From assembly GCF_023716865.1 (NCBI RefSeq), contig NZ_CP092417.1, positions 3,078,001-3,142,000 of the forward strand: a stretch of 64,000 nt of DNA, given 5' to 3'. The position numbers were made by a program, and so were the translations under genes. Each line of letters opens with the position of its first letter. Position 1 is the first letter of the stretch. Origin of the DNA: Endozoicomonas sp. SCSIO W0465 (GTDB taxonomy: Bacteria > Pseudomonadota > Gammaproteobacteria > Pseudomonadales > Endozoicomonadaceae). Below, in pieces: positions 28,057-36,463 of the stretch. Under the pieces are notes generated by a model, which was not told the origin of the DNA, did no database searches, and was given only the letters and a program-made list of their open reading frames with translations.

Positions 28057-29394
28057 ATGCGTTTTAAACGTGCGACCTCAAACCCTGTTTTTCTGAATGA
28101 GGATGTGCGTATTGACGGACTTTCCCATGATGGTCGCGGCATAGCCCGCTACCATGGGAAAACCCTCTTTATTGATGGTGCACTGCCCGGTGAAACTGTT
28201 CGTGCCCGGGTTCTGGAAGATAAGCGGCGTTTTATCAACGCTCGTGTAACCGATGTGCTCTCGGCATCACCTGAGCGCTGTGAGGCCGCCTGTTCCCATT
28301 TTCATCAGTGTGGCGGCTGCAGCCTGCAGTACTGGTCTCATCAAGGGCAGCTCGAAAGCAAACAGCAAATTGTGCTCGATCAACTGAGGCGTTTTGCTAA
28401 CGTTGTGCCTGAGCATATCGAGGAACCTCTGATTTCTCCTGCCTATGGATATCGTCACCGTTGCCGTTTTGCCATGCACTGGTACAAAGGAAGGCTGAGT
28501 CTTGGGTTTCGGGAAAAGGGCAGTAAAACCATCTGCGAAATTAGTGAATGCCCGATTTTGGTAGAGCCTTTGCAGGAAATGCCCTCACTACTTAAGTCAT
28601 TTTTGCCAACGCTAAAAGGCCGGGAAGCCATTTCTCATGCAGAATGCTTTCTGTCAGAGCAGGGACGTGGATTGCTGTTGCGCCATATTCGTCCTCTGTC
28701 GGAAGAGGACCGGGCGCTGTTGAAAACCTTTGCTTCTGCCCATCAGCTATTTCTGTATCTGCAGGGTAGTCCGGAGCGCATTATGCTTTTACATCCCCTG
28801 ATGGCCGATGAAGCTGTGTCGGAAGCATTGTACTACCGTCTGCCAGAATCAGGGCTAAACCTGTACTTTCGGCCACAGGATTTTACCCAGGTCAATTGGG
28901 TGATCAATCAGATGATGGTTGAACAGGCCATTCAGTGGCTTACACCAAAAGCATCCGATAAAGTACTTGATCTGTTTTGTGGGCTGGGTAATTTCTCGCT
29001 GCCACTGGCTAAACAGTCTGGTCATGTGACGGGGGTTGAGGGCTCTTCGGGTTCAGTGGAGCAGGCCATTAGAAATGCTGGTCTGAATGGGTTGAAGAAT
29101 GTCAGTTTTCACTGTGTGGATCTGTCGCGTGACTTCAGTACAGAATCCTGGGCAAAAACTCATTATGACATCGTGGTTCTGGATCCACCCAGGGCTGGTG
29201 CAGATTTCATGATTGAGCAACTGGCTGGTTTATTGCCTGATCGACTGTTGTATATTTCCTGTAACCCGGCAACCCTTGCCAGGGATGCTGGCAGCCTTGC
29301 TTCTTATGGTTTCAAATTGCAGCGTTTGTGCGTTATGGACATGTTTCCGCAAACGGCTCATGTGGAGTCCATGGCGCTTTTTGTCAAAGCATAG
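28057..29394 (+). CDS. rlmD: 23S rRNA (uracil1939-C5)-methyltransferase
   Basis: 445-aa SAM-dependent methyltransferase (formerly RumA). An N-terminal TRAM domain (about 10-70) is followed by the [4Fe-4S] cysteines Cys79, Cys85, Cys88 and Cys163 (CSHFHQCGGC, SECPIL), matching the E. coli spacing. The SAM-binding segment is VLDLFCGLGNFSLPLA, and the catalytic cysteine lies in ISCNPATLARD. It follows cysM and precedes relA, a conserved order. Its stop codon lies in the first unit of a 15-bp tandem repeat. Confidence 0.96.
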   Translation: MRFKRATSNPVFLNEDVRIDGLSHDGRGIARYHGKTLFIDGALPGETVRARVLEDKRRFINARVTDVLSASPERCEAACSHFHQCGGCSLQYWSHQGQLESKQQIVLDQLRRFANVVPEHIEEPLISPAYGYRHRCRFAMHWYKGRLSLGFREKGSKTICEISECPILVEPLQEMPSLLKSFLPTLKGREAISHAECFLSEQGRGLLLRHIRPLSEEDRALLKTFASAHQLFLYLQGSPERIMLLHPLMADEAVSEALYYRLPESGLNLYFRPQDFTQVNWVINQMMVEQAIQWLTPKASDKVLDLFCGLGNFSLPLAKQSGHVTGVEGSSGSVEQAIRNAGLNGLKNVSFHCVDLSRDFSTESWAKTHYDIVVLDPPRAGADFMIEQLAGLLPDRLLYISCNPATLARDAGSLASYGFKLQRLCVMDMFPQTAHVESMALFVKA

Positions 29395-29465
29395 ATGGTC
29401 GCAGTATTGATGATCAGAGTGTTGATGGTCAGACTGTTGATGATCAGAGAATAGATGCTCACACA
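29391..29465 (+). repeat. Five degenerate 15-bp tandem repeats at the rlmD 3' end
   Basis: Five consecutive units: ATAGATGGTCGCAGT, ATTGATGATCAGAGT, GTTGATGGTCAGACT, GTTGATGATCAGAGA, ATAGATGCTCACACA. The array starts on the rlmD stop codon and fills part of the 202-bp rlmD-relA gap. Period 15 keeps a reading frame, so array changes could move the stop context without frameshift. Confidence 0.85.
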
Positions 29466-29596
29466 GTAATTTATTAGCAAGCAGTCTGTTAATGGCTGCC
29501 TTCAGATAGTAGTCTTAAGCCCGACGCCTGGCGGGACTTTAAGTGCCAGGAAGGGCGACAGGGCATCATGCATATAAAAGAGACGGAATGGAATAG

Positions 29597-31852
29597 ATGG
29601 TCAAGGTCAGAGAGGATCAGCCTCAGCACTTCGACGGCAGTGTCGATCTCGGAGCCTGGCTGAATCGCCTGCAGGAACGTTATGGTGTTGGTGATACTGA
29701 TAGTCTGAGAGAGGCCTGTGAGCTGGCTCAACAGGCTGAACTGCTGGCACTGCAGCGGTCTCTTCATCACGCTAACGACACGGTCTGGCCAACGGGGAAA
29801 GGGTGTTTTCGAACCGGGCTGGAAATGGCGGAAATCCTGGCAGAGCTGAAACTGGATATGGATACCCTGGTTGCCGCTGTCCTCTATCGGGCTGTCCGTG
29901 AAACCAAACTGTCCCTTGACCAGGTCGAAGAAAATTTTGGCAAGGTGGTTGCCGGCCTGATCAAAGACGTTCAGGGTATGGCGGCCATCAGCAATATCCA
30001 GAACCCCAGAAGGCAGGTTCTGGATCATCGTCAGGACCAGTTGGAAAAAGTTCGCAAGATGCTGGTTTCCATTATTGACGATGTCCGAGTTGCCCTGATC
30101 AAACTGGCAGAGCGAACCTGCGCTATCCGGGCAGTGCAGCATGCCAGTAAGGAGAAACGGCAGCGGGTTGCCAGAGAGGTTTTTGAGATCTATGCACCGC
30201 TGGCCCACCGGCTTGGTATTGGTTATATCAAGTGGGAGCTCGAAGATCTCTCCTTCCGATATCTCAAACCCCATGACTATAAGAAAATAGCCAAGCTGCT
30301 GGACGGCAAACGGCTTGATCGACAGAAATACATTACTGATGTCGTTGATACCCTGAAATCAGCACTGTCGGATGCCCGAATTGAAGGTGATGTTAATGGG
30401 CGGGTAAAGCACATTTACAGTATCTGGCGAAAGATGAAACGGAAAAATATTGATTTCCGAGATCTCTATGATATTCGTGCAGTCCGTATTCTTACCCATG
30501 AAGTCCGCGACTGTTATGCGGCCCTGGGGGTCGTCCACTCGCTCTGGAATCATATTCCCAAAGAATTCGATGATTACATTGCCACTCCGAAAGAGAATGG
30601 CTACCGCTCTCTTCATACAGCGGTGTTTGGCCCTGAAGGAAAAACCCTCGAAGTGCAGATACGTACCCATGATATGCATGAAGAAGCGGAACTTGGGGTC
30701 TGTGCTCACTGGAAGTACAAGGGTACTGATGTTAATAGCCGCAGTGATAGCTACGAGGAAAAAATCTCCTGGCTGCGCCAGGTTATGGAGTGGCACGAAG
30801 ACCTTGGCGATCTGGGCGAACTCGGTGGTCAGTGGCGTGCCGATGTAGAACCAGACCGGATCTATGTGTTTACCAAAGATGGGCATGTTGTTGATCTGTC
30901 GGTGGGAGCTACGCCTATCGATTTTGCCTATCGGATTCACTCTGAAGTGGGCAGTCGCTGCAGAGGTGCAAAAGTCGCTGGCCGTATTGTACCGTTAACT
31001 CATAAACTCAAAACCGGGGATCAGGTCGAAATCCTTACTGCTCCGAATGCCCATCCCAGCCGTGACTGGCTGAACCCTGACCTTGGCTATGTTACCACCA
31101 GTCGTGCCAGAGCCAAGATCACCAGCTGGTTCAAAAAACAGGATCGGGACGCCAACATTAGCGACGGTCAGAGCCTTCTGGAGCTGGAACTTAAACGTCA
31201 GGCGTTGCACGGTGTCAGTTACTCAGAGCTTGCTCAGGCTGTCAACTGCCTTTCGCCCGATGATCTGTTTGCCGGTATTGGAGCCGGTGACATAAAGCTT
31301 CGCCATGTGGTTTCGCTGGCACAAAAGCAGGTTGCACCAGAAGAAGAGAAAAAGTTTGAAATTCGCACCAAGCCACGGCAGGATCGTCTATCGGACAGCA
31401 CCATTACCATCGATGGTGTCGGTAATCTGTTGACTCAGATGGCGGGCTGCTGCCAGCCGGTGCCCGGGGATCCGATTATCGGCTATATAACCGTTGGACG
31501 TGGCGTAACGATTCACCGGGAAGACTGCAGCAATGCGCTGTCTTTGCGAAGCCATGAGCCTGAACGCCTGATAGAGGTCAACTGGGGAAGCAAACCCGAC
31601 TACAGTTATCCGGTTGATGTCATCATCACGGCTTATGACCGCCCGGGCTTGTTAAGAGACATTACCGTGGTACTGGCTAACGATAAGGTGAATGTTCTCT
31701 CCATGCAGACCCGTACCAGCAAGGAAGAGCATTTAGCCAGCATGTTGTTGACCATGGAGGTGCCAAGCCTGGAGAGCCTGGGGCGCATTCTTGCCAAGGT
31801 CAGTCAGTTACCCAATGTTATCGATGCCGTTCGACATCGTAAAATGAGTTAA
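29597..31852 (+). CDS. relA: GTP pyrophosphokinase RelA, (p)ppGpp synthetase I
   Basis: 751-aa ribosome-associated alarmone synthetase of the stringent response. The N-terminal hydrolase-like domain lacks the HD pair (LYRAVRET where bifunctional enzymes have HD), so hydrolysis is not expected. The synthetase domain has YDIRAVRIL and EFDDYIATPKENGYRSLHT, the acidic EFDD form of monofunctional RelA. TGS (DRIYVFTKDGHVVDL), zinc-finger (MAGCCQPVPGD) and ACT domains complete the C-terminus. Followed by a hairpin and mazG, as in enterobacteria. Confidence 0.96.
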   Translation: MVKVREDQPQHFDGSVDLGAWLNRLQERYGVGDTDSLREACELAQQAELLALQRSLHHANDTVWPTGKGCFRTGLEMAEILAELKLDMDTLVAAVLYRAVRETKLSLDQVEENFGKVVAGLIKDVQGMAAISNIQNPRRQVLDHRQDQLEKVRKMLVSIIDDVRVALIKLAERTCAIRAVQHASKEKRQRVAREVFEIYAPLAHRLGIGYIKWELEDLSFRYLKPHDYKKIAKLLDGKRLDRQKYITDVVDTLKSALSDARIEGDVNGRVKHIYSIWRKMKRKNIDFRDLYDIRAVRILTHEVRDCYAALGVVHSLWNHIPKEFDDYIATPKENGYRSLHTAVFGPEGKTLEVQIRTHDMHEEAELGVCAHWKYKGTDVNSRSDSYEEKISWLRQVMEWHEDLGDLGELGGQWRADVEPDRIYVFTKDGHVVDLSVGATPIDFAYRIHSEVGSRCRGAKVAGRIVPLTHKLKTGDQVEILTAPNAHPSRDWLNPDLGYVTTSRARAKITSWFKKQDRDANISDGQSLLELELKRQALHGVSYSELAQAVNCLSPDDLFAGIGAGDIKLRHVVSLAQKQVAPEEEKKFEIRTKPRQDRLSDSTITIDGVGNLLTQMAGCCQPVPGDPIIGYITVGRGVTIHREDCSNALSLRSHEPERLIEVNWGSKPDYSYPVDVIITAYDRPGLLRDITVVLANDKVNVLSMQTRTSKEEHLASMLLTMEVPSLESLGRILAKVSQLPNVIDAVRHRKMS

Positions 31853-31863
31853 GCTGCTATCGT

Positions 31864-31897
31864 TTTCCACGCTCTGCGTGGAAACGCCCTCTTTTTT
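31864..31897 (+). terminator. Hairpin with T-run between relA and mazG (REP-like palindrome)
   Basis: 9-bp perfect stem TTTCCACGC / GCGTGGAAA with a TCT loop; seven bases later comes a run of six T (31892-31897). It could terminate relA transcripts. The core also resembles the CGTTCCCACGCTCTGCGTGG-type palindromes scattered in many bacterial genomes, so it may be a repeat-derived terminator. Confidence 0.6.
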
Positions 31898-31926
31898 ATG
31901 CTTTTACATTCTTGCAGGAGTCTGGT

Positions 31927-32748
31927 TTGTCACATTCCATTGATGATCTGATTACTTTAATGGCCAGACTCAGAGATACCGAACATGGCTGTCCATGGGA
32001 TCTGAAACAGACCTTCGCCACTATTGCCCCCTACACCCTGGAAGAGGCTTGCGAAGTCGCTGAAGCCATTGAACGTGAAGATTATGACAACCTTAAGGAA
32101 GAGTTAGGCGACCTATTATTTCAGGTGATATTCCATGCCCAGATGGCTTCGGAGAGCGGCTTTTTTGACTTTGCTGATATCAGTCAGGGGTTGTTGGCCA
32201 AGCTGTTGCGCAGACACCCCCATATCTTTCCAGGTGGTAGCCTGGAGTCGTTTGCTGCCGGGCAGAAGCTGACATCCGAACAGGTCAAACAGACCTGGCA
32301 GGAAATAAAGGCAGAAGAAAAAAAGCAGAAAGGATGGAAAGGACGGAAAGGACAGCAAGAGAGCCACTCTGCCATGCCTGATGATTTGCCAGTTATGTTG
32401 CCAACATTGCAGCGCGCTGAAAAAATTCAGACGGCCGCAGCAAGTGCCGGTTTTGACTGGCCTGAGCCAGAGCCGGTATTTGACAAGATTCATGAAGAGC
32501 TGGATGAAATCCGTGCCGCCAGAAGTGAAAGTCGGGAGCGGATTTCGGAAGAGGTGGGTGATCTGTTATTTGCCTGTGTCAATCTGGCCCGGCACCTTGG
32601 TGTTGATGCCGATATGGCGCTGCGCAAGGCCTGTCACAAATTCGATGGTCGGTTCAGAAAAATGGAAGCTCTTGCCACAGAACATGAGCAACGTTTTGAG
32701 CAGCTGACGTTGGAAGAGATGGAAAGCTATTGGCAGCAATGTAAGTAA
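31927..32748 (+). CDS. mazG: Nucleoside triphosphate pyrophosphohydrolase MazG
   Basis: 273-aa enzyme hydrolysing (d)NTPs to NMPs and pyrophosphate; in E. coli it lowers ppGpp and moderates MazEF. Two MazG domains are visible (EEACEVAEAIEREDYDNLKE with ELGDLLFQV; HEELDEIRAA with EEVGDLLFACVNLARH). TTG 31927 is preferred because GCAGGAG lies 6 nt upstream and the protein then begins SHSIDDLITLM, as the family does; TTG 31912 overlaps that site. The linker between domains is expanded by a 9-bp repeat (32329-32355). Confidence 0.94.
   Translation: MSHSIDDLITLMARLRDTEHGCPWDLKQTFATIAPYTLEEACEVAEAIEREDYDNLKEELGDLLFQVIFHAQMASESGFFDFADISQGLLAKLLRRHPHIFPGGSLESFAAGQKLTSEQVKQTWQEIKAEEKKQKGWKGRKGQQESHSAMPDDLPVMLPTLQRAEKIQTAAASAGFDWPEPEPVFDKIHEELDEIRAARSESRERISEEVGDLLFACVNLARHLGVDADMALRKACHKFDGRFRKMEALATEHEQRFEQLTLEEMESYWQQCK
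32329..32355 (+). repeat. 9-bp tandem repeat (x3) in the mazG linker
   Basis: AAAGGATGG, AAAGGACGG, AAAGGACAG in direct succession, in frame, encoding KGWKGRKGQ in the charged linker between the two MazG domains. Looks like slippage in a tolerant region. Confidence 0.7.
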
Positions 32749-32755
32749 TTAAACC

Positions 32756-33552
32756 ATGATTCGCCTTGCCAAATTCATTGCTGATGCCGGTCTTTGCTCA
32801 CGGCGTCAGGCCTCACGGCTGATTGACAGTGGTTGTGTGCTGATCAATGGCAGGCCGGGACTGCATATTGATCGAGTCAACGACAGTGATTCTGTGACGG
32901 TTGATGGCCGTGAGCTGAAATCAACGACTGGCAAAACATATTTTCTATACAATAAGCCGGTGGGCATTGACTCTGTTTGTGACGTCAGGAATCCGGCCAG
33001 TATTGTTCACCGTTTACCTGCCCTGAATGGCAACTTACGGGTTTTTCCCGTTGGCAGGCTGGATAAGGATTCCCATGGTTTGATGCTGCTCACTAACCAC
33101 GGTGAACTGTGTCAGACGCTGCTGCATCCGGATTATTACCATGAAAAAGAGTATCTGGTTACAGTCATAAGCCGGTTGATGAGGCATTTCTCTGGTCGAT
33201 GGCAGCAGGTGTCCGCTATGGCAATGTAACAACAAAGCCCTGCCGGATAGAGAAGGTCGACCGTTATGCCTTTCAGATTATTTTGACCCAGGGGCTGAAT
33301 CGTCAGATACGTCGGATGTGTCAGGCACTGGGGTATCGTGTAATGGATCTACAGCGCATTCGAATGGTGAATATACTTCTGGGAGATATCAAACCGAATC
33401 AACATCGTTTACTGATGGGCGATGAGATCTCTGGCCTACTTTGGGCAACGAGTTCAGGCAATGGCTCATCAGCAAGACAACGCAGTTCTGTTGGCGCTGC
33501 CCCGGGCACGGGTTCAGGATATCAGATGGGACACTGTCCAGCTCCGGGCTGA
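32756..33552 (+). pseudogene. RluF-like 23S rRNA pseudouridine synthase, frameshifted
   Basis: RluF/RsuA-type enzyme. The N-terminal S4 domain (RLAKFIADAGLCSRRQASRLI) and catalytic block FPVGRLDKDSHGLMLLTNHGEL are in the first frame (to 33229). The C-terminal blocks MAAGVRYGNVTTKPC and LTQGLNRQIRRMCQALGYRV are in the next frame (to 33552). At about 33167 the sequence reads ACAGTCATAAGCC where ACAGTCAATAAGCC would restore VNKPVDEAF, so one A seems lost. Without correction the product lacks the conserved C-terminal segment. A sequencing error cannot be excluded. It lies 7 bp after mazG and is convergent with trmJ. Confidence 0.82.
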
Positions 33553-33644
33553 AGAAGCCTGCCTCTGGTAAAAAAGCGATTAACCAGAGGAAAGGCGATG
33601 GGGTTGAGCTACCCAATGGCAAGCGGAGTGAATTCAGTAATTGG

Positions 33645-34379
33645 TCATTTTTTTCCGGATACTTTCTGGGCGGCTCCAAGAATGCCGCGCAACATATTCA
33701 GCTCTTTAGCTTCAGGACGGGCGCGGTTGAACAAGCGACGAAGCCGTGTCATTACCAGGCCCGGGTGCTGTCGGATAATAAAACCGATATCGGTCAGTGT
33801 GGTTTCCAGATGCTCATAGAACATTTCCAGTTCCTGGTTCAAAGGGTATTCCTCTTCCGGTTTTTCACCGAGCCAGTCGTTCTCTTTTTTCAGCGAAGCC
33901 TTGAAGATCTCGTAACAGAGAATCTGAATGGCGGAGGCAACATTGAGCACCGGATAGTCGGGATTGGCATCGATACTGGTATGAAAGTGGCACTTTTCCA
34001 GTTCGGTGTTGGTAAGGCCCATGGTTTCCTGGCCAAATACCAGGGCAACTGGCGATTGGCGGGATTCCGAGAGCAGTTTCTCAGCACAGTCTTCAGCACC
34101 CAGCATCGGGCGTGAAAAAGAGTGGGTGCGTGTTCTGGCACTGGTGCCAATGACCAGGGAGCAATCGGCAATGGCTTCATCCAGAGTGTCAAATACCCGG
34201 GCATGGTCAAGCACATCCAGTGCCCCGGCCGCCATCGAATCTGCTTCAGGGGCCGGAAATCTTTGTGGGGTCACCAGGCAGAGGTCACTCAGGCCCATGG
34301 TTTTCATGGCCCGGGCAGCTGAGCCTATGTTGCCGGGGTGAAAGGTGTTAATAAGGATGATGCGAATATTCTGAAGCAT
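33645..34379 (-). CDS. trmJ: tRNA (cytidine/uridine-2'-O-)-methyltransferase TrmJ
   Basis: 244-aa SPOUT-class enzyme that 2'-O-methylates position 32 in the tRNA anticodon loop. Family blocks: MLQNIRIILINTFHPGNIGSAARAM, VIGTSARTRT, ALVFGQETMGLTNTELEKC, then a C-terminal helical part with LRRLFNRARPEAKELNMLRGIL. ATG 34379 matches the E. coli N-terminus; ATG 34388 adds MVT. It is divergent from cydD, with a 188-bp shared upstream region. Confidence 0.94.
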   Translation of the reverse strand: MLQNIRIILINTFHPGNIGSAARAMKTMGLSDLCLVTPQRFPAPEADSMAAGALDVLDHARVFDTLDEAIADCSLVIGTSARTRTHSFSRPMLGAEDCAEKLLSESRQSPVALVFGQETMGLTNTELEKCHFHTSIDANPDYPVLNVASAIQILCYEIFKASLKKENDWLGEKPEEEYPLNQELEMFYEHLETTLTDIGFIIRQHPGLVMTRLRRLFNRARPEAKELNMLRGILGAAQKVSGKK

Positions 34380-34567
34380 GGTGACCAATGGCTGAGTTAC
34401 TGAATAAGCTGTCCTGTCAGACAGCTCTGAACCACACAGTGATTTTCATCCGTAATTATAGGGGGCGTAACTGCTTGAAAACCAGCCCGTATGTTCGTGG
34501 TGAGTACTGATTGAGTTATGTACAATGCTCTTCACTTTGTCAGTAGACCGGGAAACAGATTCAAAAG

Positions 34568-36463
34568 ATGAGGCAATCCAGTCTTAACATTACCCAAAAG
34601 CAGGCCTATCGCTGGTTGTTAAGGCAGATAAGGCCAGCCCGGCAGTGGCTAATGGCTTCCATGATCCTGGGGTTGATCAATGGCATCTTTCTGATTATTC
34701 AGGCTTCCGTTATGGCAGGAATGATCCATCAGTTGGTGATGGAAAGTGCATCCCGGGAGGGGTTAACGGAGGATTTTCTCTGGGTTCTGCTGCTGGTGCT
34801 TGTCCGTGGAGCCTGTACCTGGGGGCGGGAGTTTTGTGGTTTCCAGGCGGGTGCAGCTATTCGGGTAGAAGTACGCAAATTGCTGTTGGATAAGCTGTGT
34901 CGCCTTGGCCCACTGGTGATTGCTGAACGGCCAGCTGGCAGCTGGTCAGCGATCGCGGTTGAACAGGTGGAAGAGCTTCAGGAGTTCATTGCCAAATACC
35001 TGCCCCAGATGGCCCTGGCTGTGATGATTCCGGCCGTTATACTGCTGGTTGCTTTTCCACAGAGTTGGGTGGTCGGCATTATTTTCCTGGGCACTGCACC
35101 ACTGATTCCTGTTTTCATGATTCTTGTGGGCATGAAAGCGGCGCAGGCGAACCGGAAGAACTTTCAGGCACTCTCACGTCTGGGCGGCTTTTTTCTGGAT
35201 CGGTTGCACGGACTGGAAACGCTAAAAATCTTTCAGCGAACCCGTTTTGCGCAAACACAGTTGGCCGATGCCAGTGAAGACTTTCGGATAAAAACCATGC
35301 AGGTACTCCGTCTGGCTTTTCTGTCGTCAGCGGTACTGGAGTTTTTTGCTTCGGTGTCCATTGCGCTTGTGGCGGTATTTCTGGGGATGAGTTTTCTCGG
35401 TCACATTACCTTTGGTGGCGACGTTACGCTGTATACCGGACTCTTTCTGTTGCTGCTGGCCCCTGAGTATTATCAGCCACTGCGGGAGCTGGGAACTTAC
35501 TATCATGCCAAGGCCAAGGCCGTGGGGGCAACCGAAGAGATACTGGAAGTATTGTCCCGGAAAGAACCGGAAGCGCACCGTGGCGGGTTGTCTTTGCCAG
35601 AAGCTGTGCCTCTGACCATAGAGGCCAAAGAACTCTCGGTTTCGGCAACCATAAGATCCGCAGCAGACTCAGAGCCAACGGGTGATTCAGAACAACAACA
35701 TCCGCTATTACTGGATCGTCTGTCGTTTAAGATCGAGCCCGGCACCAGAGTCGGTATTATTGGCAGTAGCGGGGCTGGCAAAACAACGCTGATTAATACG
35801 CTAATGGGTTTCTGGAGCTATCAGGGCGAGATAACAGTAGGGGGGCAATTACTGGCGGATACTCAGCTCGACAGCTGGCGTAAGCAGATTGCCTGGCTGG
35901 GACAGCATCCATTGATCATTCAAGGCACGGTTTATGACAACATTGTTTTTGGTCGGCAGTCCTCCGGTTGCGCTGTTTCCCATGAGCAGTGCCTTGAAGC
36001 GCTGGCCAGGGCCCAGGGGATGGATATTATTGCCAGTCTTCCGGATGGTCTGAACAGCGTACTTAAGGAACAGGGTGGGAATTTATCGGTTGGTCAGGCC
36101 CAGCGGATTGCCCTGGCAAGGGCTCTGTTACTTCCGGTACGATTATTGATTCTGGATGAGCCAACGGCCAGCCTGGATTCGGTCAGTGAGAGCCTGGTGC
36201 TGGATGCGCTTGCTGCCATACCGGATGATTGCACAGTGATCACCATCACCCATCGAATCAGCCAGCTCAATGCCATGGATCAGATTCTGATGCTGGATAA
36301 GGGAAAGCTGGTTGCCGATGGTTCTCCGGCAACACTGGCCGGGGAGAACTCTCTGTATCAGCAGTTCATCAGCATGCATTCTCATAACCATTCTTTTCAA
36401 AACTCTCTTTACAACCCTCTTTACAACACTCTACACAAGAACGGGAGCCTCGATGATGAATGA
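34568..36463 (+). CDS. cydD: Cysteine/glutathione ABC exporter subunit CydD
   Basis: 631-aa half-transporter (TM domain plus ATPase) that with CydC exports cysteine and glutathione to the periplasm and is needed for cytochrome bd assembly. Six hydrophobic segments lie in the first about 320 residues. The ATPase domain has Walker A GSSGAGKTT, signature LSVGQAQRIALARALL and Walker B LLILDEPTASLD. The C-terminal tail is extended by a repeat-derived SLYNPLYNTL stretch. The end overlaps the cydC start by 11 bp, so the two are translationally coupled. Confidence 0.95.
   Translation: MRQSSLNITQKQAYRWLLRQIRPARQWLMASMILGLINGIFLIIQASVMAGMIHQLVMESASREGLTEDFLWVLLLVLVRGACTWGREFCGFQAGAAIRVEVRKLLLDKLCRLGPLVIAERPAGSWSAIAVEQVEELQEFIAKYLPQMALAVMIPAVILLVAFPQSWVVGIIFLGTAPLIPVFMILVGMKAAQANRKNFQALSRLGGFFLDRLHGLETLKIFQRTRFAQTQLADASEDFRIKTMQVLRLAFLSSAVLEFFASVSIALVAVFLGMSFLGHITFGGDVTLYTGLFLLLLAPEYYQPLRELGTYYHAKAKAVGATEEILEVLSRKEPEAHRGGLSLPEAVPLTIEAKELSVSATIRSAADSEPTGDSEQQHPLLLDRLSFKIEPGTRVGIIGSSGAGKTTLINTLMGFWSYQGEITVGGQLLADTQLDSWRKQIAWLGQHPLIIQGTVYDNIVFGRQSSGCAVSHEQCLEALARAQGMDIIASLPDGLNSVLKEQGGNLSVGQAQRIALARALLLPVRLLILDEPTASLDSVSESLVLDALAAIPDDCTVITITHRISQLNAMDQILMLDKGKLVADGSPATLAGENSLYQQFISMHSHNHSFQNSLYNPLYNTLHKNGSLDDE
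36401..36436 (+). repeat. 12-bp degenerate tandem repeat (x3) at the cydD 3' end
   Basis: AACTCTCTTTAC, AACCCTCTTTAC, AACACTCTACAC, in frame, encoding NSLYNPLYNTLH in the tail of CydD, just before the cydC ribosome-binding site CGGGAG. Confidence 0.7.

Noticed and set aside
33441..34115. 224-codon plus-strand ORF across the trmJ region
   Set aside because: Opposite strand of trmJ, which has full family conservation; the ORF has none.
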